From the NCBI RefSeq assembly GCF_018294505.1, contig NC_057802.1:312532209-312596208 (forward strand): a stretch of DNA of 64,000 bases, given 5' to 3'. The notes beneath the pieces were generated by a model. The model saw nothing but the letters and a program-made list of their open reading frames with translations, was not told the DNA's origin and did not search any database. This stretch comes from Triticum aestivum. Lineage: Eukaryota; Streptophyta; Magnoliopsida; Poales; Poaceae. A program made the position numbers and the translations under genes. Below are positions 11,955 to 23,525 of the stretch, piece after piece (position 1 is the stretch's first letter; each line of letters begins with the position of its first letter).

Positions 11955-13403
11955 GCTGCGCCTCCCCCGTCAGATCCACCTCCCTCTCCCCTTCGATCCC
12001 CACTGCCCGACGCGCTCGCCGCCGTTCCCGTCGGTCACACGGCCACCGTGCCCCAATCGCCACCTCGTCGTGTCATACGCCGTCGCCGCCCTCGACTACA
12101 CCACCTCCGCCTCTCCGTTGAAGCTCGGAGCCACTGCAACGGCCTCCCCGAGATCGTCTTCAACTTCGGACGCCGGCGACCCCCTTCTTCCCCGGCGCCG
12201 ACTTGCTGCTCCTAAGCTCTCACCGGCCTCCGTGTGCCGCGCGGTGAGCCTCTTCCCCCCTCCTCCCCTGTCCATTCCCTCTCGCGCGCCCCCTAGCTTC
12301 TTCCCTGCGCGCGCCCGAACGCCGCGCCGCGGAGCTCGCCGCCGGCGGGTCTCCGGTGACCTTATGGTCACGGGCTCAAGCCCGTTGCACTCCCCACCTC
12401 GCGTAGATGCCCCCCAGCCCCTCCGCTTGCTCGATAGCCCGCCGTAGCCTCGTTTCCGTCGGGCACCCGTGCGCGCCGCCGCCTCCGCCACTCGCCGGCG
12501 CCGATTCCGGCCAAGTCCGGCGAAGCCCCGGCCACCCTGGATGCGGCGCTGCGAGCCCTTTCGAATGGGCCTAGCCCCGCTCCTCCCCGAGCCCCGTAGC
12601 GCGATTCCGGCCAACTCCGGCGAGGGGCCGCCGCTGTTTTGGTCGCCGGAGTTGCTCCGGCGCCGGCCGCCGACGTGGCCGGCCTGGGGCCACCCCAGGG
12701 CCACTGCCAGTGGGCCCCGTGGGTCCCAGTTGACTGGGTTGACCCAGTCAACTGCTGACTGGGCAGGCCCAGCCACTGACATGCGGGCCCCGCCGCAAAA
12801 TTAAAAAAAAAGAAAAGAAAAGGAAAATGTTCTATAAATAAAAATAATTAGATTAACTAATCACTCACTGACATATGGAGCCCACCCCCTCTAATTAGAC
12901 TGTTAGTTTAGTTTAAGTTAATATTAGACTAACAGAGGCTGACATGTGGGACCCACTGGACCCAACTGTCCGGTTTGACTGGTCAGCCGACCTGTTGACC
13001 TGCTGACGTCATCATTGCCTCATGCTGATGTCATAATTCATTTTTGCTTAATTTAAATAATTCCAGAAATTCAAATAATGTTTGAAAATTCATATCTTTT
13101 AAACCGTAACTCGGATGAAAATGTTTTCTATATGAAAGTTGCTCAGAACGACGAGACGCATCCGAACACGCAGTCCGTTCGTCCACCACACCTCCCTAAC
13201 CTATCGAACTAGCAACTTTCCCCCTCCGGTCCGTCTGTCCGAAAACGCAACATCGGGAATACCTCCCGGATGTTCCCCCCCTTCGCCGGTACCACCAACT
13301 GTCGCGTTAGGGCACACCTAGCACCGCTCATTGTCATGTCACGCATCGTCATGCTTATGTTTGCATTGTATTTACTGTTTCTTCCCCCTCTTCTCTCCGG
13401 TAG

Positions 13404-14825
13404 ACTACGAGACCGACACTGCTGCTGCCCAGTTCGACTACGGAGTTGACGACCCCTCCTACTTGCCAGAGCAACCAGGCAAGCCCCCCCCTTTGATCAC
13501 CAGATATCGCCTATTCTTCTCTATACTGCTTGCATTAGAGTAGTGTAGCATGTTACTGCTTTTCGATATCCTATCCTGATGCATAGCCTATCCTTGCTAC
13601 TACTGTTGATACCTTTACCTGCAATCCTACATGCTTAGTATAGGATGCTAGATTTCCATCAGTGGCCCTACATTCTTGTCCGTCTGCTGTGCTATACTAT
13701 CGGGCCGTGATCACCTGGGCGGTGATCACGGGAATATACTTATATACTACATACATGACACATGTGATGACTAAAGTCGGGTCGGCTCGTAGGAGTACCC
13801 GCGAGTGGATCTTTGTGGCGGAGCGACAGGGCAGGTTGAGACCGCCTAGGTGAGAGGTGGGCCTGGCCCTGGTCGGCGTTCACGGATACTTAACACGCTT
13901 AACGAGATCTTGGTATTTGATCCGAGTCTGGCCATTTGGTCTATACGCACTAACCATCTACGCGGGAGTAGTTATGGGTATCCCGGCGTCGTGGTATCAG
14001 CCGAAGCCTTCTTGACGTCAGCGACTGAGTGGCGCGCGCCGGATTGGACTGGAACGCCACTAGGCTAGGTCTGCTTCCGGCAGCGTACGCAACGTGCAGG
14101 TGTGCATAGGGCGATGGGCCCAGACCCCTGCGCGCATAGGGTTAGACCGGCGTGCTGACCTCTTTGTTGTGCTTAGGTGGGGCTGCGACGCGTTGATCTT
14201 ACGAGGCCGGGCATGACCCAGAAAAGTGTGTCCCGCCAAATGGGATCGAGCGTGTTGGGTTATGTGGTGCACCCCTGCAGGGAAGTTTATCTATTCGAAT
14301 AGCCGTGTCCCTCGGTAAAAGGACGACCCGGAGTTGTACCTTGACCTTATGACAACTAGAACTGGATACTGAATAAAATACACCCTTCCAAGTGCCAGAT
14401 ACAACCCGGTGATCGCTCTCTAATAGGGCGACGAGGAGGGGATCGCCGGGTAGGATTATGCTATGCGATACTACTTGGAGGACTTCAATCTACTCTCTTC
14501 TACATGCTGCAAGATGGAGATGGCCAGAAGCGTTGTCTTCGACAGGACTAGCTATCCCCCTTTTATTCTGGCATTCTGCAGTTCAGTCCACTGATATGCC
14601 CCTTTACACATATACCCATGCATATGTAGTGTAGCTCCTTGCTTGCGAGTACTTTGGATGAGTACTCACGGTTGCTTCTCTCCCTCTTTTCCCCCTTTTC
14701 TTTCTATCTGGTTGTCGCAACCAGATGTTGGAGCCCATGAGCCAGACGCCACCGTCGACGACGACACCTACGTCACTGGAGGTGCCTACTACTACGTGCA
14801 GGCCGCTGACGACGACCAGGAGTAG
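13404..14825 (+). CDS. Putative spliced coding cassette inside the 5' LTR
   Basis: A 75-nt segment (13404-13478) follows a pyrimidine-rich tract ending CTCTCCGGTAG and encodes YETDTAAAQFDYGVDDPSYL and a few more residues. It ends CCAG followed by GCAAGC, a GC-type donor. A second segment (14725-14825) follows GTCGCAACCAG and encodes an acidic, tyrosine-rich tail (VDDDTYVTGGAYYYVQAADD) to a TAG stop. The reading phase is kept across the proposed intron (13479-14724). An upstream exon must supply the first base of the opening codon; I could not identify it with confidence. Function unknown; no known domain. The alternative is chance open frames, but the segments are preserved in the 3' LTR. Confidence 0.45.
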
Positions 14826-15127
14826 TTAGGAGGATCCCAGGCAGGAGGCCTGCGCCTCGTTCGATCTGTATCCCAATTTGTGCTAGCCTTCTTAAGGCAA
14901 ACTTGTTTAACTTATGTCTGTACGCAAATATTGTTGCTTCCGCTGACTCGTCTGTGATCGAGCAATTGTATTCGAGCCCTCGAGGCCCCTGGCTTGTATT
15001 ATGATGCTTGTATGACTTATTTATGTTTTAGAGTTGTGTTGTGATATCTTCCCGTGAGTTCCTGATCTTGGTCGTACACATTTGCGTGCATGATTAGTGT
15101 ACGGTCAAATCATGGGGCGTCACAAGT

Positions 15128-15139
15128 TGGTATCAGAGC
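15128..15139 (+). promoter_or_regulatory. Primer binding site of element T
   Basis: TGGTATCAGAGC, initiator-Met tRNA type, 3 nt after the end of the 5' LTR. Confidence 0.93.
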
Positions 15140-15459
15140 CGACTGCCTGTAGGAATCCCCCTATCCACACTCCTTGGCCGAAGTCGAGTCTAGACATTAC
15201 AAAACTTTTACTAACATGGCTGTGTGTCTTACGGGCCCACGTCGCCATTGGGTGGTACTAGGATCTTTTACTCCTCGACCTTTACTCTGGGACTCTGAAC
15301 TCTCTTCTACTCGGGTTAAACGAATTTACTAACTCTAACACTAGGATCCCGTGACCGCATTCACCCCAAAGTTGGATAAGCCATAGTTGTTTCCTAGAAT
15401 AGTATATTGAACAATTCACACACTGTCATTTGACTCCTTTGAAACGTCTTTGCTTTCAG

Positions 15460-16218
15460 ATGGAACCCACGAGGCAGGTCGTTCGTCACACGACGGCCAT
15501 TGGTGCCTCGGGATCACCTGTGATGCTAGCTGAGATGATGACCTATCTGGGTTATCGCTGGCACCCTGAGTACACCGTCTACGAGGAGTACCAGGACTTT
15601 AACCAGGAGCAGTACCGTGCCATCGTCCACCTCTACTCTCGGGAGTACGACTCCACTACTGTGCTGCACACCGCACATGGTGTTGGTGTGACCACCGATA
15701 TGGCTGTCCACGATGCTGCCTATGCTGCTCTGACACGTCTTCGTGGAGAGTATCAGGAGTTGGACACCTCCCCTTTCAGGCACATTGCTATCGCATCTGA
15801 TGTTGGTGCGGAGGGATACTATACTGCTGTCTACTCCACTGTCACCCGAGAGCCCTTCTACCATCAGCACCTGGTTCTGCATGCTGATGGGCTGGATCAA
15901 GCTAACCGAGCTCTTCGCCACGAGATGTACACCACCCGTCAGCACCTTTACCGTGCTCTGACGCTGCTGCACCCCTTTGTCCGATCTGGACAGGTACCGC
16001 GTACTGCGATCTACCCAGCCAGGACCGTGATGCCCCACGGTGTCGGTTGGCCAGAGGTGGGAGGCTACTCTCCCGCACTTGGCCCTCTTCTGCCACCTGA
16101 GCATCGGGCTCTACACCTGAGTATCCGCGGCCCCCAGTCTGCTGACTTCGAGGGCTATCCGTTGCCTCACTACCAGCTGTCGGGCTACGATTACCTCCAC
16201 AGTACCTCTTGGGACTGA
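15460..16218 (+). CDS. Extra sense ORF between primer site and gag (element T)
   Basis: ATG at 15460 (MEPTRQVVRHTTAIG...) opens an uninterrupted 252-codon frame. The ATG is preceded directly by TTGCTTTCAG, a good splice-acceptor sequence, which favours this start over the in-frame non-ATG extension upstream. The protein is rich in Tyr, His and Leu, with YLGYRWHPEYTVYEEYQDF near the start and no transmembrane or zinc motif I can see. Additional ORFs upstream of gag are known in some plant Gypsy lineages, but I do not recognise this family. It is the only reading frame of element T free of stops. Function unknown. Confidence 0.6.
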   Translation: MEPTRQVVRHTTAIGASGSPVMLAEMMTYLGYRWHPEYTVYEEYQDFNQEQYRAIVHLYSREYDSTTVLHTAHGVGVTTDMAVHDAAYAALTRLRGEYQELDTSPFRHIAIASDVGAEGYYTAVYSTVTREPFYHQHLVLHADGLDQANRALRHEMYTTRQHLYRALTLLHPFVRSGQVPRTAIYPARTVMPHGVGWPEVGGYSPALGPLLPPEHRALHLSIRGPQSADFEGYPLPHYQLSGYDYLHSTSWD

Positions 16219-16455
16219 TGTAGGCTTGCTTGTAGTATTAGTTGCAGTCGCCGCGAGCCTGTGTGCCGCCTATGATGTTTTAGTCTATGTACTGAACTCT
16301 ATGTACTGAACTCTATGCATGACCCCTTTTGTAAAGTTATGCCGACTACTATGTAGTAGCTATCGTGCTCCTTTCATTATGCATGTTTCATCATGAATGA
16401 TTCCTGTCATTGCGAATTCCTCAATGCTGAACTACCCCTGTTATATATTAGCAGG

Positions 16456-19400
16456 ATGGTTAGACCAGGTGGTCGTGGTCGTGGTGGCGATGCTCCACCA
16501 CCACCTGAGTACATGGCTGGTATGATCCAACAGTTTGAACTGAACCGCCAATTCATGGAAAATATGATGGCTTAGTTCCCTCGCCCCAATATGAACCAGC
16601 AGCCAGCTCAAGTGACTCTTCAAGATTTCATACGCCTCAACCCAACCATCTACCGCAGCTCAACTCAGCCTCTGGATGCTGATGACTGGCTCCGTGACAT
16701 CAGCTATGAGATGGAGTCTGCTGATGTAGCCCCTGCCAGCTATGTCACCTTTGCTTCCTTCTTCTTGAAGGGACCCGCAGCTCAATGGTGGGACAGCCAC
16801 AGGCGTACTCTGCCAGCTGGAACAATCATCACATGGCCAGACTTCCAAGATGCTTTCCGTGCCCGCTTCATTCCTCAGGGAGTCATGGACCGGAAGAAGC
16901 GTGAGTTCCGCAACCTCACCCAAGGCAACAAAACTGTCGAAGCTTATCAGCGGGAGTTTCTGGACTTGTCCCGCTATGCTGAAGAAGACATTGCAACTGA
17001 TGCACGCAGACAGGAGAAGTTCCGTGATGGCCTTCAAGCTGACATCAAGCTCGCACTTCTAGTGCATGACTTTGCTGATTTCTCCACCTTGGTGAACAAG
17101 GCCATCAATGTCGAAACTGGTCTGCAGGAATACCAGAGCTCTCACAGGCGCAACCGTGACACGGGCTCATCTTCGGGCTCGCCCTCACAGAAGCGTAAGA
17201 TATGGATCCCGAACAGCATGTACCATCCAAATGCATCTGCCCCAAGGCAGACCTATGCTGCACCTCGTCTGCCTCCACCACCGTCTAGGCAGTCAAGACT
17301 TCCAGCTCCACCATCCCAAGCTCATGTTCCCACTCCGAATAATGGCTTGTGCTTCAGGTGTGGTCAACCAGGACACCGTGCTAGAGAATGCAACCAGAAC
17401 CAGAATCAACTGGCCCTTCCAGCAACTGGCCGTGGTAACAATCAGCCCCGCAACAACAATGCTAAGTCTTATGGTCGTGCTCATGCCAACCACGTTTATC
17501 TCAACGAAGCTCAAGACCAGCCTGCTACTGTGATGGGTACACTCCTCGTAAATTCAGTACCAGCATCTGTTTTATTTGATACAGGTGCATCGCATTCATT
17601 CATGTCAGAAGATTTTGCATACAAGCACGACGTTAAATGTGAGGAGATGAACACCTCGGTACTGGTCAAAACCCCCGTGGGACAGTGTCAAACCTCCTTG
17701 GTTGGCATCGATGTCCCCGTGGAAATCGAAGGGCTGGAATTCTATGCCTCTCCCATTATCCTGAAGTCGTCTAACATCGACCTCATTTTGGGTATGGATT
17801 GGTTGAAAGCGCATACTGCTTCTATAGTTTGCGCCACTAAAACCGTCCATCTGCTACACCCTTCAGATGAAATAGTTGCTTACCAAGCTCATCTGGTGCA
17901 AAATGCCGAGGCAAGGCTCTATGCATTGAATGCATTGAACGCTACACCACTCGAGGGCATTGAAAACATTCCCGTCGTGCGTGAATTCCTCGACGTGTTT
18001 CCTGAAGAACTTCCAGGGATTCCCCCTGCTAGAGCTGTCGAATTCATCATCGACTTGAAACCAGGCACCACTCCTATAGCCAAGCGACCCTACAAAATGC
18101 CGCCGCATGAACTCCTTGAGCTTAAGGAGGAAATCGACAAATCTCTTCGCAAGGGATTCATTCGCCCAAGTTGCTCTCCTTGGGGAGCACCTTCTCTCTT
18201 TGTTAAGAAGAAGGATGGGACAAACCGGTTAGTTCAAGACTACCGTCCTATAAACCAAGCTACCATCCAGAATAAATACCCCCTTCCTTGGATCAATGAT
18301 CTGTATGATCAACTGGCGGGTTCGTCAGTGTTCTCTAAGCTCAACTTGAGGTTGGGCTACCATCAGATCCGTGTTCGCAAAGAGGATATCCCAAAGACCG
18401 CCTTCGTGACTCGCTATGGTTCATACGAGTACACCGTCATGTCTTTCGGTTTAACCAATGCTCCAGCCACCTTCTCTCGTCTGATGAACTATATATTCAT
18501 GGATTACCTCGACAAGTTTGTCGTGGTTTATCTGGATGATATCCTGGTATTTTCGAAGAACGAAGAAGAACATGCTGAACATCTTCGACTTGTGCTGGAA
18601 AAGCTACGAGAGCATCAACTATATGCCAAGTTCTCCAAATGTGAATTCTGGCTACCCGAAGTAACCTATCTTGGGCATGTCATCTCTAAGGATGGTATTG
18701 CCGTCAACCCCGAGCGAGTTCAGGCTATTCTTGATTGGACTCCTCCCAAGAACGTTAAGCAAGTCAGAAGTTTTCTCGGTCTCGCCAGCTATTGCCGTCG
18801 ATTCGTCGAGAACTTCTCTAAGATCGCCAGGCCTCTGACTAACCTGTTGCATAAGGGTGTCAAGTTCCAATGGACAGACAAATGTCAGGAAAGTTTCCAA
18901 GCACTCAAAGACAAGTTGACTTCTGCTCCAGTTCTAGCTCCACCTGATACTAAGAAGGACTTTGTCATTTACTGCGACGCTTCCCGTCAAGGATTAGGCT
19001 GTGTCCTAATGCAAGACCGCAAGGTGATTGCTTATGCCTCTCGGCAATTGCGCCCTCACGAAGAGAACTACCCAGTTCACGACCTCGAACTTGCTGCTGT
19101 CATTCATGCGCTGAAGCAGTGGCGACATTACCTTCTCGGTAATCGTTGCGAGATCTTCACTGACCACCAAAGTCTGAAATATCTGTTTACTCAGCCAGAT
19201 CTGAACCTCCGTCAACAGAGATGGATGGAGCTTGTTGCAGACTTTGACTTGGGTATTTCCTATACGCCAGGCAAGGCTAATGTAATGGCTGATGCCTATA
19301 GCCGCAAGTCTTACTGCAACCACCTCCAGGTTCATAAAGTTCAGCCCTCGCTTGTTGAAGAATTCAGGAAGCTGAACCTCCATATTGTTCCTCCGGGTGC

Positions 19401-20933
19401 ACTCGCTCCCCCTCCTAAGGAGTTTGGCAAGGTGAACCTCCACGTTGTTACCCAGGGTTCCCTCAATACCCTAGTTGCTAAACCAGATCTCGTGGATAGC
19501 ATCAAAAGGCTACAGAAGTATGACTCTGAAGCCCACAAGATTAAGCGCTACCTCGCAGAAGGAAAGCCCTCATTCTTCACCATTGCTGAAGATGGCACCC
19601 TATACTTCAAGGGCCGCCTAGTGGTGCCATGTGCAGAGAAAAACCTGGATATGACACAGGAAGTTATGAAAGAAGCTCATGATACACCTCTGTGTATCCA
19701 TCCTGGTAGTACAAAGATGTACCAAGACATCCGTCAGAGATTCTGGTGGTCTAATATGAAGCAAGCCATTGCTCGTTATGTTGCTGAGTGTGATGTTTGC
19801 CGTCGTATCAAAGCAGAACATCAAAGGCCTGCTGGAACTCTGCAACCTATCTCTATTCCTGAATGGAAATGGGACCATGTTGAGATGGACTTCGTCACTG
19901 GATTCCCCAAATCACAGAAAGGTAATGATGCTATTCTTGTCGTCATTGACCGACTTTCCAAAGTTGCACATTTTCTGGCAGTCAAAGAAACGATCACTGC
20001 TAGCCAGTTGGCAACGCTCTATATGTCCAGGATTGTTTCACTCCACGGTATTCCATTGGTTATCAGCTCAGACCGTGGCAGCTTATTCACTTCAAGATTC
20101 TGGGCAAGTTTCCAAGAAGCTATGGGAACTCATTTGTCATTCAGTACTGCGTTTCATCCTCAATCGCAAGGGCAAGTTGAACGCGTCAACCAAGTTCTCG
20201 AAGACATGCTTCGAGCTTGTGTTATTTCCTTCGGCAAGAAATGGGAGGAATCTCTCCCGTATGCTGAGTTCTCTTATAATAATAGCTATCAAGCTAGTCT
20301 GAAGATGGCCCCTTTGAAGTGTTATATGGACGAAAGTGCCGAACCCCTCTGAACTGGTCAGAAACTGGGGAACGTCCACTCTTCGGTCCGGATATTATCC
20401 AAGATGCCGAAGAACAAGTCCGCATTATTCGTGAGAATCTCAAGACTGCTCAGTCACGTCAGAAGAGTCAGTATGACCGTCATCATAAAGACATGGTCTA
20501 TCAACCTGGCGAAAAGGCTTATCTTTGAGTCACACCTATGAAGGGTGCTCACCGCTTCGGGATCAAGGTCAAACTAGCTCCTCGCTATATTGGCCCATTC
20601 ACTATTCTCGAAAGGCGTGGAAAAGTGGCATACCAACTGGAGCTACCGCCGAACCTTTCTCAGGTTCACGATGTGTTCCATGTGTCACAGCTCCGCCGTT
20701 GCTTCAAGGATCCAATCCGAGCTGTGGATCATGAAGTGCTCGAATTGCAGCAAGACCTCTCCTATAAGGAGCATCCGGTCCGCATTCTCGACCAAGCTGA
20801 ACGTCGCACGCGTCAGAAGGCGATCAAGTTTCTCAAAGTCCAGTGGTCGCACCATTCTGAAGATGAGGCCACTTGGGAACGAGAGGATCGTCTGCGCGAA
20901 GAATACCCCGCACTGTTTCCTTCTACCTCCTAA
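16456..20933 (+). pseudogene. gag-pol polyprotein of element T, with chromodomain, inactivated
   Basis: Starts at ATG 16456 (MVRPGGRGRGG), next to an acceptor-like ATATTAGCAG. In order: Gag core ([13 protein letters not shown]), zinc knuckle [15 protein letters not shown] near 17350, protease [12 protein letters not shown] near 17570, reverse transcriptase with YLDDILVF near 18530, RNase H ([20 protein letters not shown]), integrase HHCC finger (CDVCRRIK) and DDE core ([22 protein letters not shown]), and a C-terminal chromodomain (FLKVQWSHHSEDEATWERED). Lesions: TAG at 16573-16575 (codon 40), one base lost near 20312 after MAP, TGA at 20526-20528, and Asn for the first catalytic Asp of reverse transcriptase at 18343-18345 ([11 protein letters not shown]). 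Tekay-type assignment rests on domain order and chromodomain. Confidence 0.92.
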
Positions 20934-20955
20934 ATCTCGGGACGAGATTTCTTGT

Positions 20956-20968
20956 AGTGGAGGAGATT
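20956..20968 (+). promoter_or_regulatory. Polypurine tract of element T
   Basis: AGTGGAGGAGATT directly before the 3' LTR start TGTAACACC, the usual site for plus-strand priming. Confidence 0.75.
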
Positions 20969-21418
20969 TGTAACACCCCGAGAATCATGCTACAGTAACT
21001 CTCTGAGATTAAGCTAATCATGTTGCTAAACAGGGCTTGATCACAATTGCATCCAATTTGTTTTCAAACTCCTAGTTCAAACTTCAATTAAAATCAAAGT
21101 GGAAAATAAAAGTTTTCAAAAATTTAAACAAAAATGTTCGGGCACTGCCAGAAATTGCACTGATAATTATGGTGGAGAAAACACATTTTTATAAAATGCC
21201 TAAATACTTTTAAATGAAATAAAACAGAAAAGATAATAAACAAATAAAAAGAAAACAGAAAACAGAACAGACAAAGAAAAAGAAAAAAAGGATAGAAGGC
21301 CCTTCCCCCCCGCTGGACCCCTGGCCCGACTGGGCCGACCCCCGGCCCAGCCCACCTCTCCCGCTCGCCCCCCTCCCCTGTTCCCCCGACCGGGGTCGGA
21401 ACAGGGGCCGTCCCCGCC

Positions 21419-22108
21419 NNNNNNNNNNNNNNNNNNNNNNNNNNNNNNNNNNNNNNNNNNNNNNNNNNNNNNNNNNNNNNNNNNNNNNNNNNNNNNNNNN
21501 NNNNNNNNNNNNNNNNNNNNNNNNNNNNNNNNNNNNNNNNNNNNNNNNNNNNNNNNNNNNNNNNNNNNNNNNNNNNNNNNNNNNNNNNNNNNNNNNNNNN
21601 NNNNNNNNNNNNNNNNNNNNNNNNNNNNNNNNNNNNNNNNNNNNNNNNNNNNNNNNNNNNNNNNNNNNNNNNNNNNNNNNNNNNNNNNNNNNNNNNNNNN
21701 NNNNNNNNNNNNNNNNNNNNNNNNNNNNNNNNNNNNNNNNNNNNNNNNNNNNNNNNNNNNNNNNNNNNNNNNNNNNNNNNNNNNNNNNNNNNNNNNNNNN
21801 NNNNNNNNNNNNNNNNNNNNNNNNNNNNNNNNNNNNNNNNNNNNNNNNNNNNNNNNNNNNNNNNNNNNNNNNNNNNNNNNNNNNNNNNNNNNNNNNNNNN
21901 NNNNNNNNNNNNNNNNNNNNNNNNNNNNNNNNNNNNNNNNNNNNNNNNNNNNNNNNNNNNNNNNNNNNNNNNNNNNNNNNNNNNNNNNNNNNNNNNNNNN
22001 NNNNNNNNNNNNNNNNNNNNNNNNNNNNNNNNNNNNNNNNNNNNNNNNNNNNNNNNNNNNNNNNNNNNNNNNNNNNNNNNNNNNNNNNNNNNNNNNNNNN
22101 NNNNNNNN
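21419..22108. other. Assembly gap (690 N) in the 3' LTR leader
   Basis: Starts right after GTCCCCGCC, the point in the 5' LTR where a GC-rich stretch and the 10-N gap follow. The long frames spanning it are artefacts. Confidence 0.97.
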
Positions 22109-23525
22109 CGCTCTCTTCTTCCCCACGCCCGACGCGCTCGCCGCCGTTCCCGTCGTTCGCACGGCCACCGTGCCCCAATCGCCACCTCGCCGTGTCATAC
22201 GCCGTCGCCGCCCTCGACTACACCACCTCCGCCTCTCCGTTGAAGCTCGGAGCCACTGCAACGGCCTCCCCGAGCTCGTCTTCAACTTCGGACGCCGGCG
22301 ACCCCCTTCTTCCCCGGCGCCGACCTGCTGCTCCTAAGCTCTCACCGGCCTCCGTGTGCCGCGCGGTGAGCCTCTTCCCCCTCCTCCCCTGTCCATTCTC
22401 TCTCGCGCGCCCCCTAGCTTCTTCCCCGCGCGCGCCCGAACGCCGCGCCGCGGAGCTCGCCGCCAGCGGGTCTCCGGTGACCTTATGGTCACGGGCTCAA
22501 GCCCGTTGCACTCCCCACCTCGCGTAGATGCCCCCCAGCCCCTCCGCTTGCTCGATAGCCCGCCGTAGCCTCGTTTCCGTCGGGCACCCGTGCGCGCCGC
22601 CGCCTCCGCCACTCGCCGGCGCCGATTCCGGCCAAGTCCGGTGAAGCCCCGGCCACCCCTGGATGCGGCGCTGCGAGCCCTTTCGAATGGGCCTAGCCCC
22701 GCTCCTCCCCGAGCCCCGTAGCGCGATTCCGGCCAACTCCGGCGAGGGGCCGCCGCTGTTTTGGTCGCCGGAGTTGCTCCGGCGCCGGCCGCCGACGTGG
22801 CCGGCCTGGGGCCACCCCAGGGCCACTGCCAGTGGGCCCCGTGGGTCCCAGTTGACTGGGTTGACCCAGTCAACTGCTGACTGGGCAGGCCCAGCCACTG
22901 ACATGCGGGCCCCGCCGCAAAATTAAAAAAAGAAAAGAAAAGGAAAATGTTTTATAAATAAAAATAATTAGATTAACTCATCACTCACTGACATATGGGG
23001 CCCACCCCCTCTAATTAGACTGTTAGTTTAGTTTAAGTTAATATTAGACTAACAGAGGCTGACATGTGGGACCCACTGGACCCACCTGTCCGGTTTGACT
23101 GGTCAGCCGACCTGTTGACCTGCTGACGTCATCATTGCCTCATGCTGACGTCATAATTCATTTTTGCTTAATTTAAATAATTCCAGAAATTCAAATAATC
23201 TTTGAAAATTCATATCTTTTCAACCGTAACTCGGATGAAAATGTTTTCTATATGAAAGTTGCTCAGAACGATGAGACGAATCCAAATACGCAGTCCGTTC
23301 GTCCACCACACCTCCCTAACCTATCGAACTAGCAACTTTCCCCCTCCGGTCCGTCTGTCCGAAAACGCGAAACATCGGGAATACCTCCCGGATGTTCCCC
23401 CCCTTCGCCGGTACCACCAACTGTCGCGTTAGGGCACACCTAGCACCGCTCATTGTCATGTCACGCATCGTCATGCTTATGTTTGCATTGTATTTACTGT
23501 TTCTTCCCCCTCTTCTCTCCGGTAG

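Larger units (their letters stand above)
11458..15124 (+). repeat. 5' LTR of element T
   Basis: 3.67 kb, ending CATGGGGCGTCACA. Nearly identical to the 3' LTR, with scattered substitutions and small indels. AT-rich start, GC-rich leader (11800-12700) with a donor-like GCG/GTGAGC at 12243/12244, then a coding-like cassette (13404-14825) and a 3' part typical of a transcript end. Ten Ns at 11945-11954 hide an unknown length. Two perfect 11-bp hairpins lie at 12728-12753 and 13705-13731. Confidence 0.93.

Noticed and set aside
13850..14068. 72-codon ORF conserved in both LTRs of element T
   Set aside because: It lies within the proposed intron of the LTR cassette and does not start at an ATG with good context; LTR identity alone explains its conservation.
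15128..15139. tRNA gene fragment
   Set aside because: Only the short primer-site complement of a tRNA end is present, next to an LTR; no cloverleaf.
21124..22285. ORFs of more than 300 codons on the minus strand
   Set aside because: They run across 690 Ns and consist mostly of undefined residues.
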